Position numbers and translations under genes: made by a program. This document shows, piece by piece, positions 20,913-30,323 of a stretch of DNA of 60,127 nucleotides. Source of the DNA: Endotrypanum monterogeii. Taxonomy: Eukaryota; Euglenozoa; Kinetoplastea; Trypanosomatida; Trypanosomatidae. The notes below the pieces were generated by a model. That model was not told the DNA's origin. It saw only the letters and a list, made by a program, of their open reading frames with translations, and made no database searches. The stretch lies in NCBI GenBank assembly GCA_000333855.2, contig CM007343.1, forward strand, positions 664,044-724,170, written 5' to 3'. The first letter of the stretch is position 1. Each line of letters begins with the position of its first letter.

Positions 20913-21338
20913 ATGACACGAGGAACCCGGCTGTTGGACTTGGTGGCAACTGTACTCCTCGCTTGCCTCCTGTGCATGGCGACATGCGACACGGCTGTGG
21001 GCAACGCTGGGCCTCGGATAAGCCCGGTGAGTCAGTGTCGCGATGACTTCGCCATTGTTTGCACCGGCTCCACCTCCACGAGGAGCTTGTGGGGCTGCAT
21101 GATGAAAAATATGGACCATATCACGGACGAGGTGTGTAGGAAGTATGTTATTGGATTTCGCGCGTGTACCACGGATGCGGAGAAGCGTAGCAGCTGTGTT
21201 TATCCCGCAGCCGACCACGCTACGTCTGTTCGCCGCTGCCTACGCACCATCCCCGAGGAGAAGATATCCCAGGCATGTCGTGAGTCTATTTTCTACCAAC
21301 CCATCGCTGAGCTCCTCGCTGCCAAGCGAAGGTACTGA
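20913..21338 (+). CDS. small secreted cysteine-rich protein, GLG1-repeat-like
   Basis: 141 residues from ATG 20913. A typical signal peptide occupies about residues 1-28 (basic start, then LVATVLLACLLCMA). The mature part has paired cysteines in the spacing seen in Golgi apparatus protein 1 (GLG1) Cys-rich repeats: CRDDFAIVC, GCMMKNMDHITDEVC, then ACTTDAEKRSSC and CLRTIPEEKISQAC. That is about two repeat units, against many in animal GLG1. There is no second membrane segment and no obvious GPI signal. The protein is probably lumenal or secreted. Its ligand is unknown. The repeat assignment is from pattern only. Confidence 0.65.
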   Translation: MTRGTRLLDLVATVLLACLLCMATCDTAVGNAGPRISPVSQCRDDFAIVCTGSTSTRSLWGCMMKNMDHITDEVCRKYVIGFRACTTDAEKRSSCVYPAADHATSVRRCLRTIPEEKISQACRESIFYQPIAELLAAKRRY

Positions 21339-22521
21339 GCGAATGTTGGCGTGCAAGAGGTAGAGCTACAACCGCACTGTACTAAATAACATTCTGCTAG
21401 GCGAACAGGGAAGGAGGGAGAGAGGTATCGCATCCCATTCGGCAAGGCGGTTTCTTCTCTTCCACTCAACACTTCTGACCCAAAAGATCTTTTTTTTGAA
21501 TTCTGGGGTAAAAAAAAAGTGAGGCGGTGCGTGCGTGGCAACGGCAAGTTCATGAAGTGCTTTTTTCTACTGTTTTTGGACGCGCACACACCCCCTCTGG
21601 GTTATTTCACTTCGTCCCCCCTCCCTTCCCTCGGGGCGGGGGGGGGGCAATCTTGTCTTTGGCAGATGCTGCTGTCCGTGAACAGACAGATGAGTATTTT
21701 TTGATCTTGACGCTTCCTTCCAAGATCGGTGCTTTATGCTAATATTATTGTGTATTTGCATACACGAGTACACGTGCAGTTGGATGTGCTTCTGCGTTCG
21801 TGACAAGTGTTTACTGTAGACTCCTTCACTTGACGGAAGGAGTCGCGCAGCTGAAGGAGACTGAACCGATGCGGCAGTGGCTGTTGACAACTGGAGTGCG
21901 TGACTGACCAAAGAAATTGTCTATTTGTGCCAGGAGAGAATAGTGCTCCAGCAGCCGCAGCGATTTTATCCTACACTGCTCTTCCCCTCCTCTTCTTCTG
22001 CCTTTGTCCACTCATTGCGCGAGTCTTTTACCGGAATCCCTTCGTATCCTTTTATATTCAAAATAAAAAAAAATATTTTTCATTTTTTTTTTTCGCCCCC
22101 TCTTTTTCATTGCTTCTTTGATCGGGTGTTTGCGACGTTTCTTCGTTTCGCCATCCGATATACAGAAATAAATAAATAAATACGTATATATATATATTTT
22201 TTTTTTTTCTATGCCCCTTCTCTCTGCCTCGTTACTTCCCTTCATTTTTTTTTCTTTCATTGGGTAGGATCAGTGCACACCTCTTTCTTTTCCTTGCATA
22301 TACATATTTTTAAACAGTCTTCCTGGTTCATTGACCCGGGCGGGTGTGTATAGTACTGCGCTCCCCTCAGCCCTGATTGCCACAATACCACTACCATAAC
22401 TTGCTTCTCATTGTCGACGTCACTTCGTCTTCTACGGGGTGGGAGGGGTGCACATAACAACTGTCACGTGGCGCTTCATCGCCTCATGCTTGTGCGCTTC
22501 TCAGTGCGCGTGTATGTACGA

Positions 22522-22548
22522 ATATATATATATATATATATATATATT
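22522..22548. repeat. (TA)n microsatellite
   Basis: Pure TA run in the 21.3-23.6 kb spacer. Confidence 0.95.
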
Positions 22549-23022
22549 CATCATTGCAGATGTCCCCAGGCCCCCCGGCCCTTTTTTTTTTTTGTAAACG
22601 CGTGTGTCTACTGATGTTTCTTATCCACACACTTTCCACCCCTTTTCTCACCATAGCTTTGAGGTGCTTTTCTTCGTTGTCTAGTGCACAAAACTCTTTA
22701 TTTTGATCTTTTCTCGACCCTAAGCACACTCATCAGCACATTCCCACGCGACTACCGACGGTGCCCTCGCCATCATTTGGCTTGCTCCCGAAAAGGTCGA
22801 CTTCAGCGCATTTTCGCCGCCGGCTCCTTGTTCCCTTTCGTCCCCTCTCTCCCCACCCGATTGCCCGCAGCTTTTTTTCTCTGACGCTGGGATCACACCT
22901 CAAGGGCGTAGTGGGGCAAAGAGTTATGTCTTGAGGGGGTGGGGACGTCGATGCGCTGTTGCCATGTGAGCTTCAGTCATCTGGTGCGGGCAACGATAGA
23001 CACGCTCTTCAATGACCCAGTT

Positions 23023-23024
<2 letters not shown>

Positions 23025-23054
<30 letters not shown>
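23025..23054. repeat. (TG)n microsatellite
   Basis: Pure TG run in the 21.3-23.6 kb spacer. Confidence 0.95.
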
Positions 23055-23056
<2 letters not shown>

Positions 23057-23565
23057 GATGGGCGAGGACGCCTCCACCTCGCTAGGTACTGCAGCTACCC
23101 CTCCTCACCTTTTTTATATATGTGTGTTTTCACGTGCCTAAATTTCATTCCTGCTGACTCGCCCTATATCTCCCCTCATCCTTCATATTCACATTTGCAT
23201 TCTATTTTTTCCTGATAAAAATGCTCCTCTCTTCGTTCCTCTGCCGCACGCATGGAGGTTCCCTTGACTTTTCAGACTCGCGTGGATTGAGAACCAGCGC
23301 GCATTGTCATACACACACACACACACATATATGCATATATATGCATATTGAAATATATATATATATATATATACATATACATGTATATGCAAGAAAACAA
23401 ATAGGCGCGTACTGAAAGCGGCTTTACTACATTGATCCGCTGGGGCTCGTCAGAACGGCTCATCTCGAGATTTCTTTGGGTGCGCTAATCCCCCCATACT
23501 ATCGTTTGACGTTTTCTTTCCCTATCTCCTCTGCATTCTATCGCAAGCCGTGGGGGTTGGAGACA

Positions 23566-25125
23566 ATGTCAGCTCCTACTTTTATCACCAAGAAAGATCT
23601 GTACGACTGGCTGGTGGTGCAGACCGAGGCGCTGGTTGAGGGGTTGAGCAAACGCTTCACTCCACAGGCGAACCTCGTGACCAGCCTGAGCAATGTAGCT
23701 GCGCTTTTTTTTTACGAGCTCAATCGGTTCTGCAACCCCGGCGCTGCGCTAGAGAGGCTCAAGGTCAACTGGTTCGGTTTCTACCTACTTCAGGCACCCG
23801 GGCTGCTTTCCCTGGGGCCCTTTCAAGGCCGTCCCGCGTGCGCAGAGATTCGGGTCGGAAGAGGTGTTTGCGGCACCGTGGCTGAGTCTGGTGAGTCGCT
23901 AGTGGTGCAGAACGTCCACGAGTTTGCGGGTCACATCGCGTGTGACTCGGTCTCGGAGTCAGAGATTGTGGTGCCGCTGCTTATAGAGAATGGAAGCGTC
24001 GTGGCCGTCATTGACGTGGATAGCACCGAGCTGGGTCATTTTTCGGAGGAGGACAAGGAGGGTTTGGAGCGCGTTGCCGCTGTGCTCGTGCAACACCTCG
24101 ACTTCCCCATGGCACGGGCACTCACATTGAACCCTGCGCTTGGGATACCTGGTTATACGGCGCTGGCTGGCGGTGCGAAGGCGCTTCCATTGCTCACTGA
24201 CGGCGATGAGGGTGCCCAGTCCGCTTCTGTGGTCGCAGGTAGGACGACAGTGTCAACCAGCACGACTGTGACCCACATCCCTACTGTTAAGGTGGAGATG
24301 AAGCAACCAGAGGTGATGGTGAGCCATGTGAAGGGATGGGAGTTTATTCGCACTAAATTGGACCGCATCGTTACGCAAGACGAGGCCCAGAGTCTGCAGG
24401 ACTCGTTGGGCATCTCCGCGTTGCCTGAGATCGCCTTTCATGGAGAAACGCTTTCGCTGGGCCCCAAGGAAGATCCGGGGTGCCCGTGGCTGCAGTTCAG
24501 TTTTGAGGCTTTGATGCGCAGCGCAGCGCACTACTATCAGACGGAAGAGTTCAACACGACAGTTTCTAAGCAACTCCGCATCCCAGCGTCGGCGAGCTGG
24601 GAGTCCTTTAATTTTCAGAAATACGATCCGAAGGTGGACTGGGCGTGGCGCAACGATTTTTACGGTCTCGTCCCCGAGCAGGTGAGACTTGTGGCGCGCC
24701 CAAGCGACGACGCAGACGCGCCTGGAATCAACTGGGGTCTCTTGAGGGATACGAGTCTTCCTATTTTGTTCTATGGTGATTTTGATATGATGGAGGACGA
24801 CCTGCACGATCATGGCGTGGTGACGGGAAGCGTCAAGTATCGCGTCATGGACACTGCTTTCTTTGTTCTTTTCCGTCATTTTGTGCGGGTTGACAACCAC
24901 GAGATTTGGATGCGGGAGGTTCGAGTTTTCCACGAGTTTGGCAAGACACGCTCTCCGTCTGGTATACCACACATCGTCCTGCTCGAGCAGCTGCGCCGCG
25001 TGAGTATTGCAGAGCCGGTGGATAGCGTTGACTGGAAGTCCATGTCTTCTGACGCTATCTCCGCTAAGGCTGAGGTTTTCTTCTCGCGTGAGTGGATGTT
25101 GGAGAGGGTGGCGGTCACGGCGTAG
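23566..25125 (+). CDS. free methionine-(R)-sulfoxide reductase fused to TIP41-like domain
   Basis: 519 residues from ATG 23566. Residues 1-185 are a GAF-fold free methionine-(R)-sulfoxide reductase: the three conserved cysteines are present as Cys92 (GRPAC), Cys102 (GRGVCG) and Cys126 (HIACDS), with the enzyme family's spacing of 10 and 24 residues, plus FSEEDKEGLE at the domain end. After a linker (about 186-255) comes a TIP41 domain at about 256-465: GWEF, LPEIAFHGETL, DWAWRNDFYG, ILFYGDFDMMEDDLHDHG, and YHEAGKT-like FHEFGKT. TIP41 proteins regulate PP2A-type phosphatases through TAP42 and TOR signalling. The fusion would couple repair of free oxidised methionine to phosphatase control. No stop, frameshift or intergenic signal lies between the two parts. 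Confidence 0.9.
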   Translation: MSAPTFITKKDLYDWLVVQTEALVEGLSKRFTPQANLVTSLSNVAALFFYELNRFCNPGAALERLKVNWFGFYLLQAPGLLSLGPFQGRPACAEIRVGRGVCGTVAESGESLVVQNVHEFAGHIACDSVSESEIVVPLLIENGSVVAVIDVDSTELGHFSEEDKEGLERVAAVLVQHLDFPMARALTLNPALGIPGYTALAGGAKALPLLTDGDEGAQSASVVAGRTTVSTSTTVTHIPTVKVEMKQPEVMVSHVKGWEFIRTKLDRIVTQDEAQSLQDSLGISALPEIAFHGETLSLGPKEDPGCPWLQFSFEALMRSAAHYYQTEEFNTTVSKQLRIPASASWESFNFQKYDPKVDWAWRNDFYGLVPEQVRLVARPSDDADAPGINWGLLRDTSLPILFYGDFDMMEDDLHDHGVVTGSVKYRVMDTAFFVLFRHFVRVDNHEIWMREVRVFHEFGKTRSPSGIPHIVLLEQLRRVSIAEPVDSVDWKSMSSDAISAKAEVFFSREWMLERVAVTA

Positions 25126-26275
25126 GTGACGGAGGCTGCTGGTGGGCTTCTCCTTTGGACACCTCTGTGCCGGGAAGCTCAGCGGTTGCACGCGCACGAA
25201 ATATTTAAGTGCACGTCATGCGGGGTTTGTGAAATCCCTTCCCACTTGCTCTTCCGCGTTTCGCCTTTTTTTTTCGTTGTTTTGATTTGATTTAGTGAGA
25301 GGCACCTCAGTACACTTTCTGCTGGCGGCCCTGCAGTCATTTTTGTGTGGCCTGTCGATTGGTTGTTTCATTTTCCGTTGCTCTTTTTTTTGTTGTTGTT
25401 GTTGTTGTCATGTTCTCAGCGATATCAATGTTGCGGCTTGAAGTGTGTTGTCTATTATTATTATAATTATTCCCAGTGTTGTGGTTGTCTGCTTCTATTG
25501 AGCAGTCTCTGTCGAGTGCACGTGGTCGCTTTTTTTTCATGGCAATAACATCTATTTCTTTTGCACACTCAAGTCACATCGAGACGCGCCTTCTTATCGG
25601 ATACTCCCCTTCTTTCATTGTCTACTAAAATGCGTTCACTGATCTCCAACTCTTCAGACGCCCACGGACACACAAGCACACACACACACAGACACAGACA
25701 CAGAGATACAGACATGAGGGGGGACATCATCAATTGATAATCTAGTCGAGGGAGGGAATCCGGCAATGCGCAGTGACGTTGGCGATGGGCAGAATTCATC
25801 AAGAACAGGGGTAGGTCCCTCTCTGACATGTGCTGCATTTTTTCTGAGTTAACGGATTCCTTTACCTGTCGATCCGCGTGCGTGCCTGTCTCGGGCTTGA
25901 TGTTGGGTGCAAGCCCACCCTTTTTTTTTTGTTCAGTCAAACGCTCTCCGAGGCATCCGAAACAGGGTGGTGGCGATGGGGGGTCCCCTGTCCCTCCCCC
26001 TTCTCGCTCTGCGACGGAGGCTCCTCTCTTTCATGTAATGGGCGTGTGCTTTGATGAACTCACTTCCTTTTTTTTTTGTGATTTAATGTGTGGTTTCATC
26101 TCCTCTTGCCTCTCCCCACCCACACAAACAGATCCAATAGTCGGCACATTCAGCTCGTGATGCTGTACCTGCCTTGCAGATCCGCACACATTATTATTAT
26201 TATTATTATTATTATTGATCATCTTTTCTATACAGAGCGTCCCCTGTTAACATTTGCACACTCACTCAGACAGGG
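25126..26275. other. intergenic, no gene seen
   Basis: Contains a TTG repeat at 25391-25408, CA run at 25675-25690, T runs at 25268, 25920 and 26068, and the ATT repeat at 26190-26216. AG at 26234-26235 after a T-rich run is a possible acceptor for the ANP32-like gene. Confidence 0.7.
26190..26216. repeat. (ATT)n microsatellite
   Basis: Nine or so ATT trinucleotides about 60 bases before the ANP32-like start. Confidence 0.95.
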
Positions 26276-26938
26276 ATGGAGATATTAAAAAAGACGGCTG
26301 CTTTCCGGGTTGAGAAGCAGGTCCAGGGGAGACCCATCGAGGAGGTGAAGCAGCTCTCGCTAAGCGATGTGCCGGTGCTTCCGGAGTTGTGGTCACCCTA
26401 CACGCACCTCACTCACCTTCTGCTGGTTTGCATGAAACCCAAGTTGGTGAGCCTTGACTTGCTTGGCCTCAGTCACCTTCAGGCTCTTCGACATTTGGAT
26501 GTCAGTGACAACATCATCACTGTCGCTTCACCTCCACCGACGGTCTTATCGCTCGTTCGGCTGCTCTTGCCCAACAATAAAATATCCTCTCTCGACGAGG
26601 TGAGTTGTCTGGCTCAGAGCTACCCGAGCCTGGAGATTTTGGATGTGGCGGACAACGCAGTCGACACTGCGGATAACTTCGGTTTTATCTTCGATGCGTT
26701 TCCGAAGCTGATCGCCCTCAACTCGCATACGCGCGATGGGACCGAGGTGATTGTGGAAGAGTCCGACGAGTCGAACAGCGATGAGGAATACGGGGATAGC
26801 AGCGATGGCGAGAGTAGCGATGACGAAGGGCAGACTGCATCTTGTGATTCTAGCAGCAGTGGCACTGAGGGGGACTCGGAGAGCGACGCGGAGCCATCGA
26901 CCAAACGGATGCGAACTGACTTCCAAAAGGGCTTCTAA
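26276..26938 (+). CDS. ANP32-like leucine-rich acidic nuclear protein
   Basis: 220 residues. Leucine-rich repeats fill about residues 24-150 (for instance LRHLDVSDNIIT, LVRLLLPNNKIS, LEILDVADNAVD), and the cap ends with FDAFPKLIALNSHTRDGTEV, close to the typical ANP32 C-cap. A strongly acidic Ser/Asp/Glu tail follows (about 158-205), then a short basic KRMR near the end. The ANP32 family binds histones and phosphatases and acts in chromatin, mRNA export and PP2A inhibition. Which of these applies here cannot be told. The basic end could serve as a nuclear signal. ATG 26276 is the first in-frame Met. Confidence 0.78.
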   Translation: MEILKKTAAFRVEKQVQGRPIEEVKQLSLSDVPVLPELWSPYTHLTHLLLVCMKPKLVSLDLLGLSHLQALRHLDVSDNIITVASPPPTVLSLVRLLLPNNKISSLDEVSCLAQSYPSLEILDVADNAVDTADNFGFIFDAFPKLIALNSHTRDGTEVIVEESDESNSDEEYGDSSDGESSDDEGQTASCDSSSSGTEGDSESDAEPSTKRMRTDFQKGF

Positions 26939-27092
26939 GAAAAAAAAAAAACGATCTTTAATGGTTTGATGAACGTCCATTCCTCAGAGTTTTACAGGTG
27001 TGCCTCTGGGCCCTCGTCCCAGCGTCTCCAGAAGCTTACAAATGCGTGTGCGTGAAGGTTCCGTCGCTGTGATGAGAAGCAACGAAATAACC

Positions 27093-27115
27093 CCCCCCCC
27101 TCGCGGAGGGAGGGG
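27093..27115 (+). other. GC-rich hairpin in the 3' flank of the ANP32-like gene
   Basis: CCCTC at 27098-27102 pairs with GAGGG at 27106-27110 around a GCG loop. The stem continues past one mismatch with CCCC (27093-27096) against GGGG (27112-27115). It would form in the mRNA 3' UTR. Eukaryotic Pol II does not use such hairpins as terminators, so it is not called as one. Confidence 0.6.
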
Positions 27116-27524
27116 CGTCAGCGCGCGTTTGCACCCATCAAATATGACTGAGTGTTGAATCTGTGACGCCGCGCGGAGGGGACAGGGTGTACCTTAACAA
27201 GTGCGCTGTAACCTCAGTTGTAACGCATCATCGAAAGCCTCGTCGAATTGACTGCGATGGGAGGGCATATGTCGGGTAAAATTCAGTCTCTTTTTTTTTC
27301 CTCTTTATTGCCTCTTCGTTTTTCTTTCTCAAACGGCATTGTGTGTACACCCTTGCTCACACAGGCTTTCTGCCACTAACCCTCCTAGGTATCCCTTCTG
27401 TCCATTGGACTGAAGCCGTTGGGGTTATTGATTTTATCGTCTGGTTGCAGTGCCGTTCTTCATTCCACTTTTGACGACTCAGGCCGCGCCCTCCTCCCTC
27501 CCCTTCATTTTTTTTCCCACTGAC

Positions 27525-27571
27525 TTCCCCTCTTTTTTTTTTTTTTGCCGTGCTCCTCTTTCTTCACTTAG
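27525..27571 (+). promoter_or_regulatory. probable trans-splice acceptor of the PLP-homeostasis gene
   Basis: A long T run (27533-27546) and CT-rich sequence (27550-27568) lead to the first AG at 27570-27571, about 108 bases before ATG 27679. Confidence 0.6.
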
Positions 27572-27678
27572 TCCACCGCTGACAACAGTCAGCAGACGGA
27601 CGACCATCGACGCCGTAACACGCACACAGAAACAAAACGTTTCGATTTCGCATTGGCCACCCTCTCCTGCGTCGTGCT

Positions 27679-28413
27679 ATGTCTCTCTACGACATCTCTA
27701 GCGAGCCCACTGCCGAGGTTCTGGCGCTCAACTACAAAGCAGTATGCGACACGGTGGCGCAGGAGAGTGGCGGTCGCCGAGTAACACTGGTAGCGGCGAG
27801 CAAGACTAAGTCGCCTGCTTGCCTTCTGAGTTTATATAACCTGGGTCATCGTGTGCTGGGCGAAAATTATGTTCAGGAGCTGAGTGAGAAGGCAAAGCAG
27901 TTGCCAGAAGATATTGTGTGGCATTTTATTGGCCACCTGCAGAGCAACAAGGTAAAAGAGTTGCTGGAGGGGGTGCCCAACTTGTGCGTCATTGAGACAG
28001 TCGACTCCAGCAAGTTGGCCACCAAAATACATGAGGGGTGTCAGCGGTATCGCAACGGCCAGCCACTGGAGGTGTATATTCAGGTAAACACGAGCGGCGA
28101 GGAGACGAAGAGCGGAACAGAGCCTGGCAAGGAAACCGTTGCCCTCGCCAAGCACATCGTCGAGGGGTGCCCGCTGTTGCACCTAAAGGGACTCATGACA
28201 ATAGGCATGCCCGACTACACGAGCCGGCCTGAGAATTTCGAGTGTCTCATGCGGTGCCGGGAGGAGGTGGCGCGAGCAGTGCAGTTATCTGCGGAGGATC
28301 TTGAGCTATCTATGGGTATGAGCGGTGATTATGTGAACGCTATTCACATGGGTTCCACAGTTGTGCGCGTAGGCTCCTCGATTTTTGGCCAGCGCTACTA
28401 CCCACAAAAGTAG
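27679..28413 (+). CDS. PLPBP: pyridoxal phosphate homeostasis protein (YggS/PROSC family)
   Basis: 244 residues, the usual size for the family. The PLP-binding lysine is Lys42 in LVAASKTK. Other family blocks are present: GENYVQEL, WHFIGHLQSNKVKEL, the VNTSGEETKSG strand, LKGLMTIG, and the phosphate-binding end LSMGMSGDYVNAI...GSTVVRVGSSIFGQR. The protein is a single-domain TIM barrel that binds PLP without known catalytic activity and buffers free PLP for other enzymes. A cytosolic location is likely, since no targeting sequence is seen. ATG 27679 fits the family's length. Confidence 0.93.
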   Translation: MSLYDISSEPTAEVLALNYKAVCDTVAQESGGRRVTLVAASKTKSPACLLSLYNLGHRVLGENYVQELSEKAKQLPEDIVWHFIGHLQSNKVKELLEGVPNLCVIETVDSSKLATKIHEGCQRYRNGQPLEVYIQVNTSGEETKSGTEPGKETVALAKHIVEGCPLLHLKGLMTIGMPDYTSRPENFECLMRCREEVARAVQLSAEDLELSMGMSGDYVNAIHMGSTVVRVGSSIFGQRYYPQK

Positions 28414-28465
28414 TGAAGGCAGTGATTGCTGTTATGTTGCCGTTATCCTGAATGGCATAGAAAAA

Positions 28466-28467
<2 letters not shown>

Positions 28468-28503
<36 letters not shown>
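28468..28503. repeat. (TA)n microsatellite
   Basis: Pure TA run starting 55 bases after the stop of the PLP-homeostasis gene, so probably in its 3' UTR. Confidence 0.95.
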
Positions 28504-28506
<3 letters not shown>

Positions 28507-29377
28507 TGTACATTCCAATGGTGACGCGCTTATCTCGTTGTCCCCCTTCCCTTCTTACTGCAAGCGTATGGAAAGAAGGAGTGTGGCTGTTGTTGGGGCA
28601 GGTCTCCACGCCACAGCTGTGCGAGCCATGCCGTGCGTTGCCTAGGTAGTTTCTTTGGACGCGTGCTTGTCTGTGGTTTATTTCTCGTCGAAATAGGAAC
28701 CCTGAAAAAGAAAAAAAACGAGAGTCAAGGGGTAGCCGCACGCAGATGTCCCCCCCCTCCACCCACAGACACAAAGAAAGGCAGTTGCTGGGGTTTATGG
28801 AGTTCATCTTACGAAAGGGGTAACCAGGTGTCACGGCTGGCAGCAGGTGGAGGTGCAGGTGCAGGTGCAGCAGTGGGGAGGGGGAGGGGGAGGAGTCTGA
28901 TATGCCAATCTGACTGCACAGGACCTGTGAACACTTTTGTTGTGCACGCGGGGGCCTCTTCCGCCGATGCGACTTCGCCGGTTTTTTTTAAAATTAATTT
29001 AGTTAAGTGGCGGCTACGCTGGGCTGTTGCGATGTGTTGCTGTCAATATGACGAGGAATAGTGTATTGCGCTTCTCACTTGTATTTCCCAGCTTTCTTCT
29101 GCCTTCCCCCCCCCCCTCCCCTCCCCTCCCAATCCTCGGCGCACCGGAGTGTGGGGAAGGACACGGCAACAGTCTCCCTCCCTCCCTCCCTCTTGACTCT
29201 TTTTCATTTGAATAATACCCGGAACGTGAACGCAAACAGTCGAACACAACGACTGCGCTCCTGAGCCGCGTTTCATGTGACACTGCAGTGACTGCGCCTT
29301 TGCTGCAGAGATTTCTTGCTTGACTGGCTGTGGCTTGGTGACGCTCGCACCTGCCCCCATCTGCTTACTCTGTCTTC

Positions 29378-29399
29378 CACTCAACAAATTTTTCTTTAG
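29378..29399 (+). promoter_or_regulatory. probable trans-splice acceptor of the LRRC57-like gene
   Basis: A T-rich run ends in TTTAG with the AG at 29398-29399, only six bases before ATG 29406. This would give a very short 5' UTR. Confidence 0.5.
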
Positions 29400-29405
29400 C
29401 GACAA

Positions 29406-30323
29406 ATGGGGGGATCTACCTCGAAGGATCGCTATGAGCGCGCTGCCACCACTGGCATACTGACGCTCGACCAAGGGAGCGCATCTTCTTGGCCAAGAAT
29501 CACAAAAGGGCTTAAAAAGTTGCCTGGGCTGCGCATTGTTACAATCACTCGCAACAAACTGTGCGAGCCAGTTCCAGAAGCCTTCACTTCTCTCACGCTT
29601 TGGAGCACCTTGGTCAGCTTAGACCTCTCCAACAACCGTCTTGAGTGCGCGTGCGCGCTGGGAAGCGAGGTTCCGCTATCCAAAAGACACACTGAGGAGG
29701 TGCTGTCACGAATTGCGGGTTCTCCCAGGTCCAACGCCACAGGGAATGTAACGCGGCTGCCTCTCGAGTCGCTCAACATTTCTGGAAACAATTTTCACAT
29801 GCTTCCCCCACTCCTGGCGCTGAGGTTTCCTCGGTTGCGCCGCCTCGTCTGCACCGACAACAAGAGAGCCCTGGAGATACCACTATCGTTGGCTCGGTGT
29901 ATTGGCACGAGCGACACTCTGGAGGTAGTGTCACTCCAGCGTAACCGACTGGAGACCTTTGCGATTGCCGACGATACGATAGACCAGCCGTTCCCAGGAC
30001 TTCGAGAGCTTCTTCTGGATGAGAATCACCTTTGCGGTACCGTGGACTTGGGTTTTGTAGCAGGAAAGCAAGCTCCAATGATGCCATCGCTGAAACGGAT
30101 TAGCTTAGGTGCACAGATGGGTACGAGGCCGCTCCAGTGCATCAGCGCAATCATATTTGTTCACTGTCCTGGTCTCAACTCTCTTTTCCTTCAGGGCAAC
30201 TCAAACGCAGAAGAGCTTCATGACTTACTTGCTCAGTCGGAGGCTTACCGTAGTTGGCAGGAACAACAAAAGGATGTTGTAGACAAGAAATTACACGCAG
30301 GGGGCCAAGCCGACCTCATCTAG
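29406..30323 (+). CDS. leucine-rich repeat protein, LRRC57-like, probably N-myristoylated
   Basis: 305 residues. The start MGGSTSKD is a good N-myristoylation signal (Gly2, Ser/Thr at 5-6, Lys at 7). Leucine-rich repeats run from about residue 40 to 275 (LVSLDLSNNRLE, LESLNISGNNFHMLP, LEVVSLQRNRLE, LRELLLDENHL), with a polar insert at about 80-115. Both ends resemble LRRC57 (the early RYERAATTGILTL block and the helical end YRSWQEQQKDVVDKK). LRRC57 has no firmly established role. A membrane-tethered scaffold is the likely general function. The short distance from acceptor to ATG supports this start. Confidence 0.75.
   Translation: MGGSTSKDRYERAATTGILTLDQGSASSWPRITKGLKKLPGLRIVTITRNKLCEPVPEAFTSLTLWSTLVSLDLSNNRLECACALGSEVPLSKRHTEEVLSRIAGSPRSNATGNVTRLPLESLNISGNNFHMLPPLLALRFPRLRRLVCTDNKRALEIPLSLARCIGTSDTLEVVSLQRNRLETFAIADDTIDQPFPGLRELLLDENHLCGTVDLGFVAGKQAPMMPSLKRISLGAQMGTRPLQCISAIIFVHCPGLNSLFLQGNSNAEELHDLLAQSEAYRSWQEQQKDVVDKKLHAGGQADLI

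Larger units (their letters stand above)
21339..23565. other. 2.2-kb intergenic stretch, no gene seen
   Basis: T- and A-rich 22061-22120 and 22180-22260, (TA)n at 22522-22548, (TG)n at 23025-23054, CA then TATGCA and TA runs at 23310-23385. The reading frame of the next gene is open back to 23476, but only from a TTG. Confidence 0.7.
26939..27678. other. intergenic with a GC hairpin, no gene seen
   Basis: Holds a stable GC-rich stem-loop at 27093-27115 (separate entry), a T run near 27290, and CT/T-rich tracts at 27500-27560 that lead into the acceptor of the next gene. Confidence 0.7.
28414..29405. other. intergenic, no gene seen
   Basis: (TA)n at 28468-28503 directly after the PLP gene, a GCAGGTG-like repeat at 28848-28872, a C run near 29107-29117 and CCCTC repeats near 29177-29192. 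Confidence 0.7.

Noticed and set aside
24253..25197. 314-codon frame on the - strand
   Set aside because: It lies entirely opposite the fRMsr-TIP41 gene and reflects that gene's codon bias. All real genes here are on the + strand.
27069..27151. Possible C/D snoRNA (GTGATGA box C and CTGA box D)
   Set aside because: The flanks do not pair into a terminal stem, and no C'/D' pair is evident. Such short boxes are expected by chance.
28633..29061. 142-codon frame on the + strand
   Set aside because: Gly/Ala run from a GCAGGTG-type repeat and a G-rich stretch. No family resemblance.
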